Assembly: GCA_963823675.1 (NCBI GenBank)
Contig: CAWGMT010000007.1
Location: forward strand, 620,001 to 684,000
Direction of reading: 5' to 3'
DNA from: CAWGMT01 sp963823675
GTDB taxonomy: Bacteria; Planctomycetota; Planctomycetia; Isosphaerales; Isosphaeraceae
Length of the DNA stretch: 64,000 bases
A program made the translations under genes and the position numbers. This document shows positions 1 through 7,805 of the stretch, piece after piece. A model generated the notes under the pieces. That model was not told the DNA's origin, searched no databases, and worked only from the letters and a program-made list of their open reading frames with translations. Position 1 is the first letter of the stretch, and each line of letters starts with the position of its first letter.

Positions 1-1148
1 CTGAAGGTGGTGAAGGTGGCCCATGCCGATGTCCAGGCGGCCGAGGCGCGACTTGCCGAAGCCAAGGCGATTCTGGACAAGTACGTGGCCGAGGTCGAAC
101 GCTGGGACTCGGAGGTAGCGCGGCTCAAGCACGAGGTCAACCGGGGCGTGGTAGACCCCCAGGTCCTCTTGGAGTCGACCAACCAGCTCAAGTCGGCCAA
201 AGCCTCGCGCGGTGCCGCCCAGGCGAGCATCATGAAAGCGGATGCGGATCTGCTTTCGCGCAGGCCGCGCTCGAAAAGGCGACCGTTGACGTCGCCGTGG
301 CCCGAGCCGACTTGACCGTGGCTGAAAGCGAGGCGAAGCGGATGAAGGCGTGGGTCGACTACCTGACACTCAGCGCCCCCTTCGACGGCGTGATCGTGGC
401 CCGCAACGCCAACACGTTCGACTTTGTCCTGCCCACCACGGGCGACCCCAACGCGATGGAGCGCTCTCCCACCTCTCGCCGTCGGGCGCCGCGCCGATCT
501 ACGTGGTCGACCGGACGGAACATCGTCCGAATCTTCGTCAACATCCCGGAGCAGGACGCCAATTACGTCCGCATCGGGACCAAGGCGAGCGTGCTCGCGA
601 AGGCGTACCGCGATCAGCCAATTCCGGCCACGGTCACCCGCACGTCTTGGGCGTTGAACGTGAAGAGCCGCACGCTCCGCGCCGAGATCGACCTGCCCAA
701 CCCTGGCAGCCAGCTTTTGCCTGGAATGTATGCATATGCCAAGGTGATCATCGAGCGCCCGGGCGTCCGGGCGCTGCCGCTGGCGGCCCTCACCCACAGC
801 GGCGACCAGACCTATTGCTGGACGCACGAGAACGGCCAAGCGGTGCGGACCGAAATCCAGACGGGAGTCAGCGACGGCCAGTGGATCGAGGTCACCAATC
901 TTCAACTCGCGACAGGGCCCAGCGGCGAGGATCCCTGGGTCCCTGTTACCGGTTCGGAGCAAGTGATTCTGGGCGATCTATCGATCCTCACCAATGGCGG
1001 TCCCGTTGAAGTTGCCCGCGGCAAGGAGGCAACCGCGATCGCCGGTGCGGCCGCGACGCCGAATCCCAAGCCGGGCGCGCGTCCGAAGAGCGCTGGCCCG
1101 ATGGAAGCATCGAACAACTCCGCCCGAAAGGCGGGTGCCGGACTCTAG
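1..1148 (+). pseudogene. RND efflux periplasmic adaptor (HlyD/MFP family), 5' end outside window, frameshifted
   Basis: The translation aligns nearly end to end with the intact adaptor at 1799-3283, from the coiled-coil hairpin onward; the N-terminus lies left of the window. Family role: periplasmic adaptor linking an inner-membrane pump to a TolC-type channel. Comparison with the paralogue shows three single-base changes. One base is lost near 261, after the peptide DADLLS, so the frame moves until ARADLTVAE resumes. A second base is lost near 468 and one is gained near 517, so a stretch that should read like HLSPSGAAPIYVV is garbled before IVRIF returns. The rest (barrel APFDGVIV, TSWALN, C-terminal ALTHSGDQTYCW) is well kept. 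It could be a recent pseudogene or an intact gene with sequencing errors. The family call is firm; the pseudogene status is less so. Confidence 0.8.
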
Positions 1149-1240
1149 TGACTGCCGTCCTGGCGACCTCCGGCGGAATCGCGATCGTCGCGAGCGAATT
1201 CACTCTGCAATCACGCATCATCTCGTTGGAGGAAGCGAAC

Positions 1241-1777
1241 ATGAGCGAAGCGGTAACTCCGGTCGGCTCCAGCGTTGTGGCGGTGTATGCCGACCACCCA
1301 TCGGCAGAGCGCGCAGTGCGGCAGCTCCACCATGAGGGCTTTGCGCTGGCCGACCTCTCGATCGTGGGCCGCGACTTCCAGACCAGCGAGGAGCCGGTCG
1401 GGTTTGTCAGCGCCGGTGACTATGCCACGGCCGGGGCGAAGACCGGGGCGTGGTTCGGGGGATTATTCGGCTTGGTGGTCGGTGCGGCGTTCCTGGTCCT
1501 GCCGGGCGTGGGGCCCGTCATCGTCGCTGGTCCGCTTGCGGCTGCGGTGGTGGCAGGGCTAGAAGGAGCTCTGGCGGGAACGGCGCTGGGCGGTCTGGCG
1601 GGCGCTCTCGTTGGCGTTGGCGTCCCCAAGGAGCGAGCCCTCAGATACGAGACCCAGGTCAAGGGGGGCAAATTTCTCGTCATCGTCCGCGGCAACCCTG
1701 AGGTCGTCGCCCGCGCGCGAAACATGCTTCTCGAACACACGTCCGAGAACATTTCGGTCTACAAGCCGGAGTGTTGA
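1241..1777 (+). CDS. General-stress-protein-17M-like / DUF1269-like membrane protein
   Basis: 178 aa. The ATG at 1241 follows GGAGGAAG (1228-1235), a good ribosome site. The N-terminal part (SSVVAVYADHPSAERAVRQL) resembles the domain of YflT/general stress protein 17M-type proteins. It is followed by a long Gly/Ala-rich hydrophobic segment (about residues 68-125) that could form two membrane helices or a glycine-zipper, then a short soluble tail (GGKFLVIVRGNPEVVARA). Family members are linked to stress or envelope functions, but no biochemical role is established. It lies between the two adaptor copies, 21 bases before the second, suggesting cotranscription. A short remnant of a second copy of this gene lies downstream of the intact adaptor (3366-3440). 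Confidence 0.75.
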   Translation: MSEAVTPVGSSVVAVYADHPSAERAVRQLHHEGFALADLSIVGRDFQTSEEPVGFVSAGDYATAGAKTGAWFGGLFGLVVGAAFLVLPGVGPVIVAGPLAAAVVAGLEGALAGTALGGLAGALVGVGVPKERALRYETQVKGGKFLVIVRGNPEVVARARNMLLEHTSENISVYKPEC

Positions 1778-1798
1778 TTCGGACTACGGAGAATCCTG

Positions 1799-3283
1799 AT
1801 GAACCACCCCCTTCCATTGAGTTCCCTGACGCGCCGCTTCCGTGGGCCGATCGCTCCTGGTCGTTTCGCCGGCTGCCGCCGGCTAGGGTTCTGGCTCCTG
1901 GCCGGCCTCGTAGCGCCAGGCTGCGGCCACGAGGCCAAGAACGAGTTCACGACCGTCTCGAAGCCCCCGGTCGTACAGCTACTCAACCCTCCGATCCGGA
2001 ACATCGTCCGGATCGTCAGTCAGCCCAGCTTCATCGAAGCTTACGAGCGCACCTCGATTTATCCCAAGCCGACTGCCTACATCGAAAAGTGGAACGTCGA
2101 TATCGGCGACAAGGTGAAGAAGGGCGATGTACTCGCCACCCTCTTCGTGCCCGAGATGGTGGAGGATTACGGTACCAAGAACGCAACAGTCGAGCTCGAT
2201 AAGCAACGCATCGAGCTGGCCCAGAAGGTCGTGAAAGTGGCCGAGGCCGATGTCCAGGCGGCCCAGGCGCGCCTCGTCGAGGCCAAGGCGATCTTCAAGA
2301 AATACGACGCCGAGGTCGATCGCTGGGAGTCGGAGGTCAAGCGGCTCGAGCATGAGGTCGACCGCGGCGTGGTCGATCCCCAGGTCCTCCTGGAGTCTAC
2401 CAATCAGCTCAAGTCGACCAAAGCGTCGCGCGGTGCCGCGCAGGCGAGCATCATGAAGGCGGATGCGGACCTGCTCTCCGAGCAGGCAGCGGCCGAAAAG
2501 GCCACAGTGGACGTCGCCGTCGCCCGCGCCGACTTGACCGTGGCCGAAAGCGAAGCGAAGCGGATGAAGGCATGGGTCGGCTACCTCACCCTCACGGCGC
2601 CTTTCGACGGCGTGATCGTGGTCCGCAACGCCAACACGCTCAACTTCGTCCTGCCCACCACCGGCAACCCCACGGCAATGGAGCGCTCGCCGCACCTCTC
2701 GCCCTCGGGCGCCGCGCCGATCTACGTGGTCAACCGCACCGACATCGTCCGAATCTTCGTGGACATCCCCGAGCAGGATGCCAACTACGTCCAAATCGGG
2801 ACCAAGGCGAGCGTGCTTGTCAAGGCGTACCGGGATCAGCCAATTCCGGCCACGGTCACCCGCACGTCTTGGGCGTTGAACGTCAACAGCCGCACGCTGC
2901 GTGCCGAGATCGACCTGCACAATCGCGACAGCCAGCTCCTGCCGGGGATGTACGCGTACGCCAAGGTCATCATCCAGCGCCCTGGCGTCCGGGCGCTACC
3001 GCTGGAGGCTCTTACCCACAGCGGCGACCAGACGTATTGCTGGGAGTACGACAACGGCCGCTCGGTGCGGATCGAAGTCCAGACGGGAGTCAGCGACGGC
3101 CATTGGATCGAGGTCACCAATCTCCAGCCCGCGCCGGGGCCCAACGGCCTTGATCGTTGGGCGCCGGTCACCGGATCGGAGCAGGTGATTCTGGGTGACC
3201 TATCCATCCTCGCCGATGGCAGTCCCGTTGAGGTCGCCACCGCGACAGAGATCGCGGGTGCAACCCCGAAGCCCGGCCCCTGA
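1799..3283 (+). CDS. RND efflux periplasmic adaptor subunit (HlyD/MFP family)
   Basis: 494 aa, ATG at 1799 after ACGGAG. The N-terminus has a basic stretch, a hydrophobic core (FWLLAGLVAPG) and Cys42, so it is probably a lipoprotein, although the lipobox is not textbook. A barrel-sandwich half (YIEKWNVDIGDKVKKGDVLA, about residues 95-118) is followed by a long Ala/Glu/Lys-rich coiled-coil hairpin (about 135-260), the second barrel half (APFDGVIV) and a beta-barrel/membrane-proximal region. This is the adaptor layout of tripartite pumps. It is a close paralogue of the broken adaptor at 1-1148, and two TolC-like genes lie just downstream on the other strand. No RND pump gene is in view; it may lie left of the window. 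Substrate unknown. Confidence 0.9.
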   Translation: MNHPLPLSSLTRRFRGPIAPGRFAGCRRLGFWLLAGLVAPGCGHEAKNEFTTVSKPPVVQLLNPPIRNIVRIVSQPSFIEAYERTSIYPKPTAYIEKWNVDIGDKVKKGDVLATLFVPEMVEDYGTKNATVELDKQRIELAQKVVKVAEADVQAAQARLVEAKAIFKKYDAEVDRWESEVKRLEHEVDRGVVDPQVLLESTNQLKSTKASRGAAQASIMKADADLLSEQAAAEKATVDVAVARADLTVAESEAKRMKAWVGYLTLTAPFDGVIVVRNANTLNFVLPTTGNPTAMERSPHLSPSGAAPIYVVNRTDIVRIFVDIPEQDANYVQIGTKASVLVKAYRDQPIPATVTRTSWALNVNSRTLRAEIDLHNRDSQLLPGMYAYAKVIIQRPGVRALPLEALTHSGDQTYCWEYDNGRSVRIEVQTGVSDGHWIEVTNLQPAPGPNGLDRWAPVTGSEQVILGDLSILADGSPVEVATATEIAGATPKPGP

Positions 3284-3365
3284 GAGCGGCGTTCATCCCG
3301 CACCGGCCCGGTCGGGGCGCCGAAGAGCTTTGTCCGAGAGACGCGTATCGACAAGACACTCGAAC

Positions 3366-3440
3366 TCTCGGTGGAGGCAACGAGCATGAGCCGGGAGAAA
3401 CTCCGGCTGATTCCAGCATTGTGGCGGTTTATCGAGTTGC
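3366..3440 (+). pseudogene. 5' remnant of a second general-stress-protein gene
   Basis: The DNA from the ribosome site through the first ~18 codons of the gene at 1241 can be matched here. GGTGGAGGCAACGAGCATGAGC (start codon at 3386) parallels the corresponding site at 1225-1246, and AGCATTGTGGCGGTTTATCG parallels AGCGTTGTGGCGGTGTATGC. Similarity stops at the converging TolC gene. The remnant has frame changes and is not a gene. It shows that the duplicated unit was [adaptor + stress gene] and that the second stress gene was lost at its junction with the TolC 3' end. Confidence 0.6.
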
Positions 3441-5396
3441 CGGCGGCGGTCCATTACCCACCGGCGGCAGATAGGCAGGCCGTGACGTGTCCACATCGAT
3501 GATGTCGCCGGGGTGGCGGAGGTTCGTGACTTCGTTGGCCGGATAGCCCAGCGCATGGAACAACTCGAACTGTGCCCGGTTGTATTGAGCGACCGTGCTG
3601 AAATACTCATCGAGGGCCACCTTGAGAAGCTCCAATGAGTAGACCGCTTCCTGCGGCCGGTAGACCATGATCAACAGGTTCTCGAAACGGGTGGTTTGGC
3701 CCAGGCCCTCGAGATGCCCGTTGAATGTGATAATGCCCGTTCGCAAGGCGCGATCGGCTTGCATGACCCGGTCCGTCGCTGACTGGAGATGCGCCTGGGC
3801 CGCGGTGACTTCCGCCACAACCGTGTCCTGGGCCTTGTACAGATCGACGAACGCCCGTGACTCCTCCCCCCGCTGCTGCTTGATCCGCGACAGGTTCCCA
3901 ACCCCAAATCCTTCAAGCTGCCACGCGAGCTGAATGGTTGGGTCGGAACGGTACCACCACTGGTTCATGCTGCTGTTAGGGCCGATGCCGAAAATCCCTA
4001 TTTGATAGTACATGCCGGCGCTCTGGAAGCCATTGAGCAGGACGAGCGGGAGGAGCGGACGGTTCTTCTCCCGGCGAACCCGTGTTTCCGCCGCCTGGAC
4101 GAGCGCCCGGCGCGAGGCGAGTTCGGGCCGGTTGGTGACGGCAATTTTCTGCAGGTCGTGCAGCGAGAGGCCGGGGTCGATCAAGGTGATCTGGAGGTGG
4201 TCGTGCTCCAACGGTACCACCACAGAGCGGGGGTCGAGCCGGAGGACCTGGGTGAGGTTCGCGCTGTGCACGCGCCAGGCTTCACGGGCCGAGGTGGCCT
4301 GCTGCTCGAGATCGGCGACCATGTTCCGAGCTCGATCGACCTCGACTGCGGGGACCAGGTCCCTGCTCAAGTTCGAGATTTTCTCCACCAGAGCGTGCCC
4401 CCGCTCGACCGCATAAAGGGCGCCGGCGTACATTCCCCGATACCGGTGCACATTGAAGTAGGCATCGGCCGTCATGAGCAGGGCGTCGTTCTTGGCCGTC
4501 TGGATGTCCCATTGCCGGGAGTTCAAAACCTGCCGCGCGGCCAGGGGCTCGAACAAGACGTCGGTCACGTTGACCATATTGTACAATCCGGTTCCGCCGT
4601 AGAAAAAGTTCACGCTCGAGGCCGTCATGACGCCCTTATTAATATCCGGTCCGCCGCCGTCGTGCCGGATATAATCGGCGCCAGTCATGATCGAAGGAAC
4701 CCAGAGCACCTTGGCCCGTGTGAGCTGCGCTTCGGCCACCCAGACACTCGCCTGCGCGGCGGCCACGATCAGGGGCCGGGCGTCCGCCAGCCGCAAGGCG
4801 GTGGCAAGGTTGATGGGAAAGCGAAGGTCGGACGCCTCGAGCGGCGCGGCCTTGAGGTTCACGACCTGCTCCTCGGGCGACGGCGGGAGACCCGTGCGGG
4901 GCGTGGACGACGGAAGGTTTTGGCCGTCCGGGCCCATCGCGGGACCCACGGGCACAGAGCCAGCAGGCGCCCTCTCTTGCTGAGCGAGGACCGGGGACGA
5001 GGACGATCTAAGCAAGGGAAGCGGCCGGACCGAACGCTCCGTGGACCTGGGGGACAGCGGCGGCAGGCCCGACCGTGCCGTCGCACGCGCCGAAGGCGGC
5101 ATCGGGTCCGCCGCCGACGTGGACACCGCCGCCGGCCAAGGCCGCGGGGGTGGCACGCGCGATGTCGAACTCGCATTTGTCCAGGCCCGCGGCGGAAGTA
5201 TACGCAGCGCCGACTCTTCCGTCGTCGCTGGCAGATGCTGAGGCTGTGCAGGGCGCGGTGCAGGCGAGGCGGACCGCTCGGCCGAGATCGGCGAGGACGG
5301 CGAGGCGGGGGACTGGGCAAGGCATCGTGCGGGTTCGACCCACGAGCACATCAAGGCCATCACGAGGATCGGCGTCCAGGCGCGTCGTTCTATCAT
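3429..5396 (-). CDS. TolC-family outer membrane efflux protein (copy 1)
   Basis: 655 aa from the ATG at 5396, chosen because TTGGAGG lies seven bases upstream and a signal peptide follows (MIERRAWTPILVMALMCSWV...CLAQ); the frame stays open upstream but lacks such signals. A long Pro/Ala/Ser-rich linker (about residues 28-190) precedes two OEP-type repeats rich in heptad helices (for example TKNDALLMTADAYFNVHRY and VAEVTAAQAHLQSATDRV). The protein ends in RPAYLPPVGNGPPPATR, nearly the same tail as the paralogue at 7806-9536. Family role: trimeric outer-membrane exit duct of a tripartite efflux or secretion system, pairing with adaptors such as the one encoded convergently at 1799. The stop lies inside the remnant of the duplicated stress gene. 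Confidence 0.9.
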   Translation of the reverse strand: MIERRAWTPILVMALMCSWVEPARCLAQSPASPSSPISAERSASPAPRPAQPQHLPATTEESALRILPPRAWTNASSTSRVPPPRPWPAAVSTSAADPMPPSARATARSGLPPLSPRSTERSVRPLPLLRSSSSPVLAQQERAPAGSVPVGPAMGPDGQNLPSSTPRTGLPPSPEEQVVNLKAAPLEASDLRFPINLATALRLADARPLIVAAAQASVWVAEAQLTRAKVLWVPSIMTGADYIRHDGGGPDINKGVMTASSVNFFYGGTGLYNMVNVTDVLFEPLAARQVLNSRQWDIQTAKNDALLMTADAYFNVHRYRGMYAGALYAVERGHALVEKISNLSRDLVPAVEVDRARNMVADLEQQATSAREAWRVHSANLTQVLRLDPRSVVVPLEHDHLQITLIDPGLSLHDLQKIAVTNRPELASRRALVQAAETRVRREKNRPLLPLVLLNGFQSAGMYYQIGIFGIGPNSSMNQWWYRSDPTIQLAWQLEGFGVGNLSRIKQQRGEESRAFVDLYKAQDTVVAEVTAAQAHLQSATDRVMQADRALRTGIITFNGHLEGLGQTTRFENLLIMVYRPQEAVYSLELLKVALDEYFSTVAQYNRAQFELFHALGYPANEVTNLRHPGDIIDVDTSRPAYLPPVGNGPPPATR

Positions 5397-5599
5397 GCAC
5401 ACGCCTCCAAATCCCGAATTCCGCTCCGCGACGGCGGAATTAACCGGTCCAGCCGAGACGATTGCTTGGCGCTGGTTGCGACGCACCGTTCCAAAACCCG
5501 CTCGCATAACTCGGACCGCAACCTGTCGCACATTGCAAGCCCTCACGCACCGTTGCCGCTTTCTTGACCATCGCTACGGCGCAGGCCTATTGCGAAACA

Positions 5600-6370
5600 T
5601 TAGAAATGCCCGCCGAAATCGATCTTATGGGTTCTTCCGGCGACAATCTGATTGATTGCCGTGTCCGGCATGCCAAAGGGCGGCCCGAGGCTTAGCTGGG
5701 CGCCCTGGCCAAACGCGGTGATCCAATTCAAGGTTCGTGCGAACGTGGCTGGATTGTATTTCAGCCGGAGGAAAATTGCCGAAGGTCCGGGTACGAGTGT
5801 TGTTATCCTTCCGCCGAGGTTGAATTGAAAGCCACCAGGAACTTGTGCCAGCGGATAGTACCTCTTGGTCAGTATATAAAACACGATCCACTGCTTTGGC
5901 TTCCACTGCTGATCACCCGTCAGGACCGGAAAAAGTTGGCCCCCGGGAACCCTTACGGTGAAGCCGTTGTTTGCCGTGAAGGTCTGTGCGGTACCATTCT
6001 TGACGGCGATCGAAAGCACATTGTAGACCTGACCCGGCACCGGTTGCGCGGATTGAACTAAAACCTGGTCGAACGGAGGAAACAGCTTAACCTTGTGCTT
6101 CGTCGGGTTGGTGATACGGAACCCGAGGAACGCCGTGGGCGTAGCTGGCAGCCGATGTTGACCCGTGGTGCTCGAAGTCTGACCGGCGTCCTTCCCCGGC
6201 GTCTTGCTCATGCCGGCAGCGGCGTTCGACGCGTCCTCCGCTTGGGGCAAGGCGCCCGCACCCGTCCTGAGACTCGCGAGGTGAGTTGCCGAGGCACTGG
6301 CGCTAAGCAGCAGCTTTTGATCGAGTCGCTCGAACCCGGGACGGAGTTTGACGTTCGGGCGCCGGGACAT
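5600..6370 (-). CDS. Secreted/surface hypothetical protein with LEPR-XLL-like N-terminus
   Basis: 256 aa from the ATG at 6370, preceded by GGGAGGG. The N-terminus MSRRPNVKLRPGFERLDQKL followed by LLSAS closely resembles the planctomycete LEPR-XLL sorting-type motif (basic start, then E-x-L-xx-(K/R)-LLL-S-A). A low-complexity Ser/Ala/Gly stretch follows (about 30-80). The rest (residues 90-256) looks like a beta-rich globular domain (FLGFRITNPTKHKVKLFPPF, GGRITTLVPGPSAIFLRLKY) with no enzyme motif I recognise. The motif is associated with exported planctomycete proteins; the function of this domain is unknown. It lies between the two TolC copies on the same strand. Confidence 0.65.
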   Translation of the reverse strand: MSRRPNVKLRPGFERLDQKLLLSASASATHLASLRTGAGALPQAEDASNAAAGMSKTPGKDAGQTSSTTGQHRLPATPTAFLGFRITNPTKHKVKLFPPFDQVLVQSAQPVPGQVYNVLSIAVKNGTAQTFTANNGFTVRVPGGQLFPVLTGDQQWKPKQWIVFYILTKRYYPLAQVPGGFQFNLGGRITTLVPGPSAIFLRLKYNPATFARTLNWITAFGQGAQLSLGPPFGMPDTAINQIVAGRTHKIDFGGHF

Positions 6371-6478
6371 CGACGAAGCCCTCCCTGACCTCAGAGATAG
6401 CACGAACCGTACAATTGGTATAGTTCGGCAAATCCGCAGGCTCGGGATCAAGACTTCTGACCGGGTCGAACCATCCCG

Positions 6479-7405
6479 TCACGGGAGCTGGACCGTGACA
6501 ACATGCTCCTTGCCATCGCTCAGCTTGCGAACGTACATGACGAGGTCGCTTCCGGGCCTCGCGTTGGCGATGATCCGGCCCAAGTCATCGGGCCGTGTGG
6601 GCACGTAGTGGTTGATGGAGTGGATCACGTCGCCAGGCTGAAGCGAGGCCTTCTGCGCCAGGGTCCCAGGATATACCTGCGACACCTTGATAGCCTGCAC
6701 ACCGTCGGCCTCGACGACGGGCTCCTCATCGATCCCGAATTCGCGTGAGGTCGTAATGTTCGTGGGAGCGCCGGCGGGAGAGGACGGACGCGGGGCGGCT
6801 GCGCCCATTGCCGCGGCTGCGGCCGTGTAAGGGGCAAAGTAGCTCTCGGGGTAGGGAAGGGCCCCGGTAAAGATGCCGTAGTCACCGGGAGCGCCGGCCC
6901 CAAAACCGTACCCGCCTTCGGTACCAGGCGTGCCGCGAGCGCCCTCGGTGACGACGTTCTCGTTGACGACAAGATGGCCGGGCTCATCGTAGAAATTGCA
7001 ATAGCCAAAGCCCGAATAACCAGGACCGCCGTAATACGGAAAAGGTGCAATGCCGCAAAACCGCCGGAGCTTCGGCCAGGGGTGGGGATAGCCGGGGCCG
7101 CCGTAGAAAGGGTAGCCGCCGAAGGCGCCAACGCCCAGCGCTTTGCGACCGTAGCCGTAACCCAGATGATACTTCAGGCTGAAGCCTTGGTAACCCGGAA
7201 AGTCGCCAGGAGGCCCGTAGCCCAACGTGCCGTAGCCCGGTCCGCAAGCGCCGCGGTGGATTTTACCACACAAGTGGCACGTGCCTTCGGGTTCATCACC
7301 GCGGGTCACGGTTGATGTCACGGACGAAACCCAGAATCCCACTACCAAGGCAAACGCCTGCAAAGGGATTCTGCCATTGCCGCGCACCTGCGAAATCATT
7401 GGCAT
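6479..7405 (-). CDS. Secreted PDZ-domain protein with Gly/Tyr-rich region
   Basis: 308 aa, ATG at 7405 (a second in-frame ATG is two codons on; neither has a strong ribosome site). A signal peptide (LQAFALVVGFWVSSVTSTVTRG) is followed by a CHLCGKIHRGAC segment that could bind a metal. A Gly/Tyr/Pro-rich stretch (about residues 50-185, repeated GYGP, YGGPGY) comes next. A C-terminal PDZ domain (about 215-305; YPGTLAQKASLQPGDVIHSI) resembles those of HtrA-type proteins, but there is no protease domain. It may be an envelope scaffold or substrate-binding protein. It lies between the two outer-membrane efflux genes on the same strand; the link is positional only. Confidence 0.7.
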   Translation of the reverse strand: MPMISQVRGNGRIPLQAFALVVGFWVSSVTSTVTRGDEPEGTCHLCGKIHRGACGPGYGTLGYGPPGDFPGYQGFSLKYHLGYGYGRKALGVGAFGGYPFYGGPGYPHPWPKLRRFCGIAPFPYYGGPGYSGFGYCNFYDEPGHLVVNENVVTEGARGTPGTEGGYGFGAGAPGDYGIFTGALPYPESYFAPYTAAAAAMGAAAPRPSSPAGAPTNITTSREFGIDEEPVVEADGVQAIKVSQVYPGTLAQKASLQPGDVIHSINHYVPTRPDDLGRIIANARPGSDLVMYVRKLSDGKEHVVTVQLP

Positions 7406-7805
7406 ATCCGTATTTAGAGCGCCGAGCCCGCGTATTCCCCGCGGGTTGATTTCTCGTCACCGTCCACCCGTTGTCTGGGTCAGGCAGCCTCCTGGCCCGC
7501 TAAACGTCGTCTAACAGTTTCGGTCGCAGCGCCTGGGCACGCGTCTCGAAAGAAGCGGAAAACGCGTTGGTCGGCAACGGATGGCGCAAGAACGCTGACT
7601 GCGCAAAGATTCGGAGCCGGTGGTGCTCGCCGAGCCCGTGTCATTGTGTCCACCACCGAGTGAAATTGTGCGGCCGTTGCAAGTTATCACGTCGCCAGCT
7701 TCTGCCGGAACCCGGGCTATGACGCAACGCGTGGATTGGTTCACGATCCCGTTCAAGAGACTCACGGTGCCTGAAATTGGATCGCCCGCGGCGCGTTGAA
7801 CCGCG
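7406..7805. other. Intergenic stretch, no gene supported
   Basis: About 400 bases between the PDZ-protein start and the 3' end of TolC copy 2. It should hold the promoter of the PDZ gene. No convincing coding frame, ribosome site or strong hairpin was seen. Confidence 0.5.

Noticed and set aside
4002..5567. Long plus-strand open frame across TolC copy 1
   Set aside because: It is antisense to a well-supported TolC gene, is Arg/Gly-rich and low in domain sense, and results from high GC.
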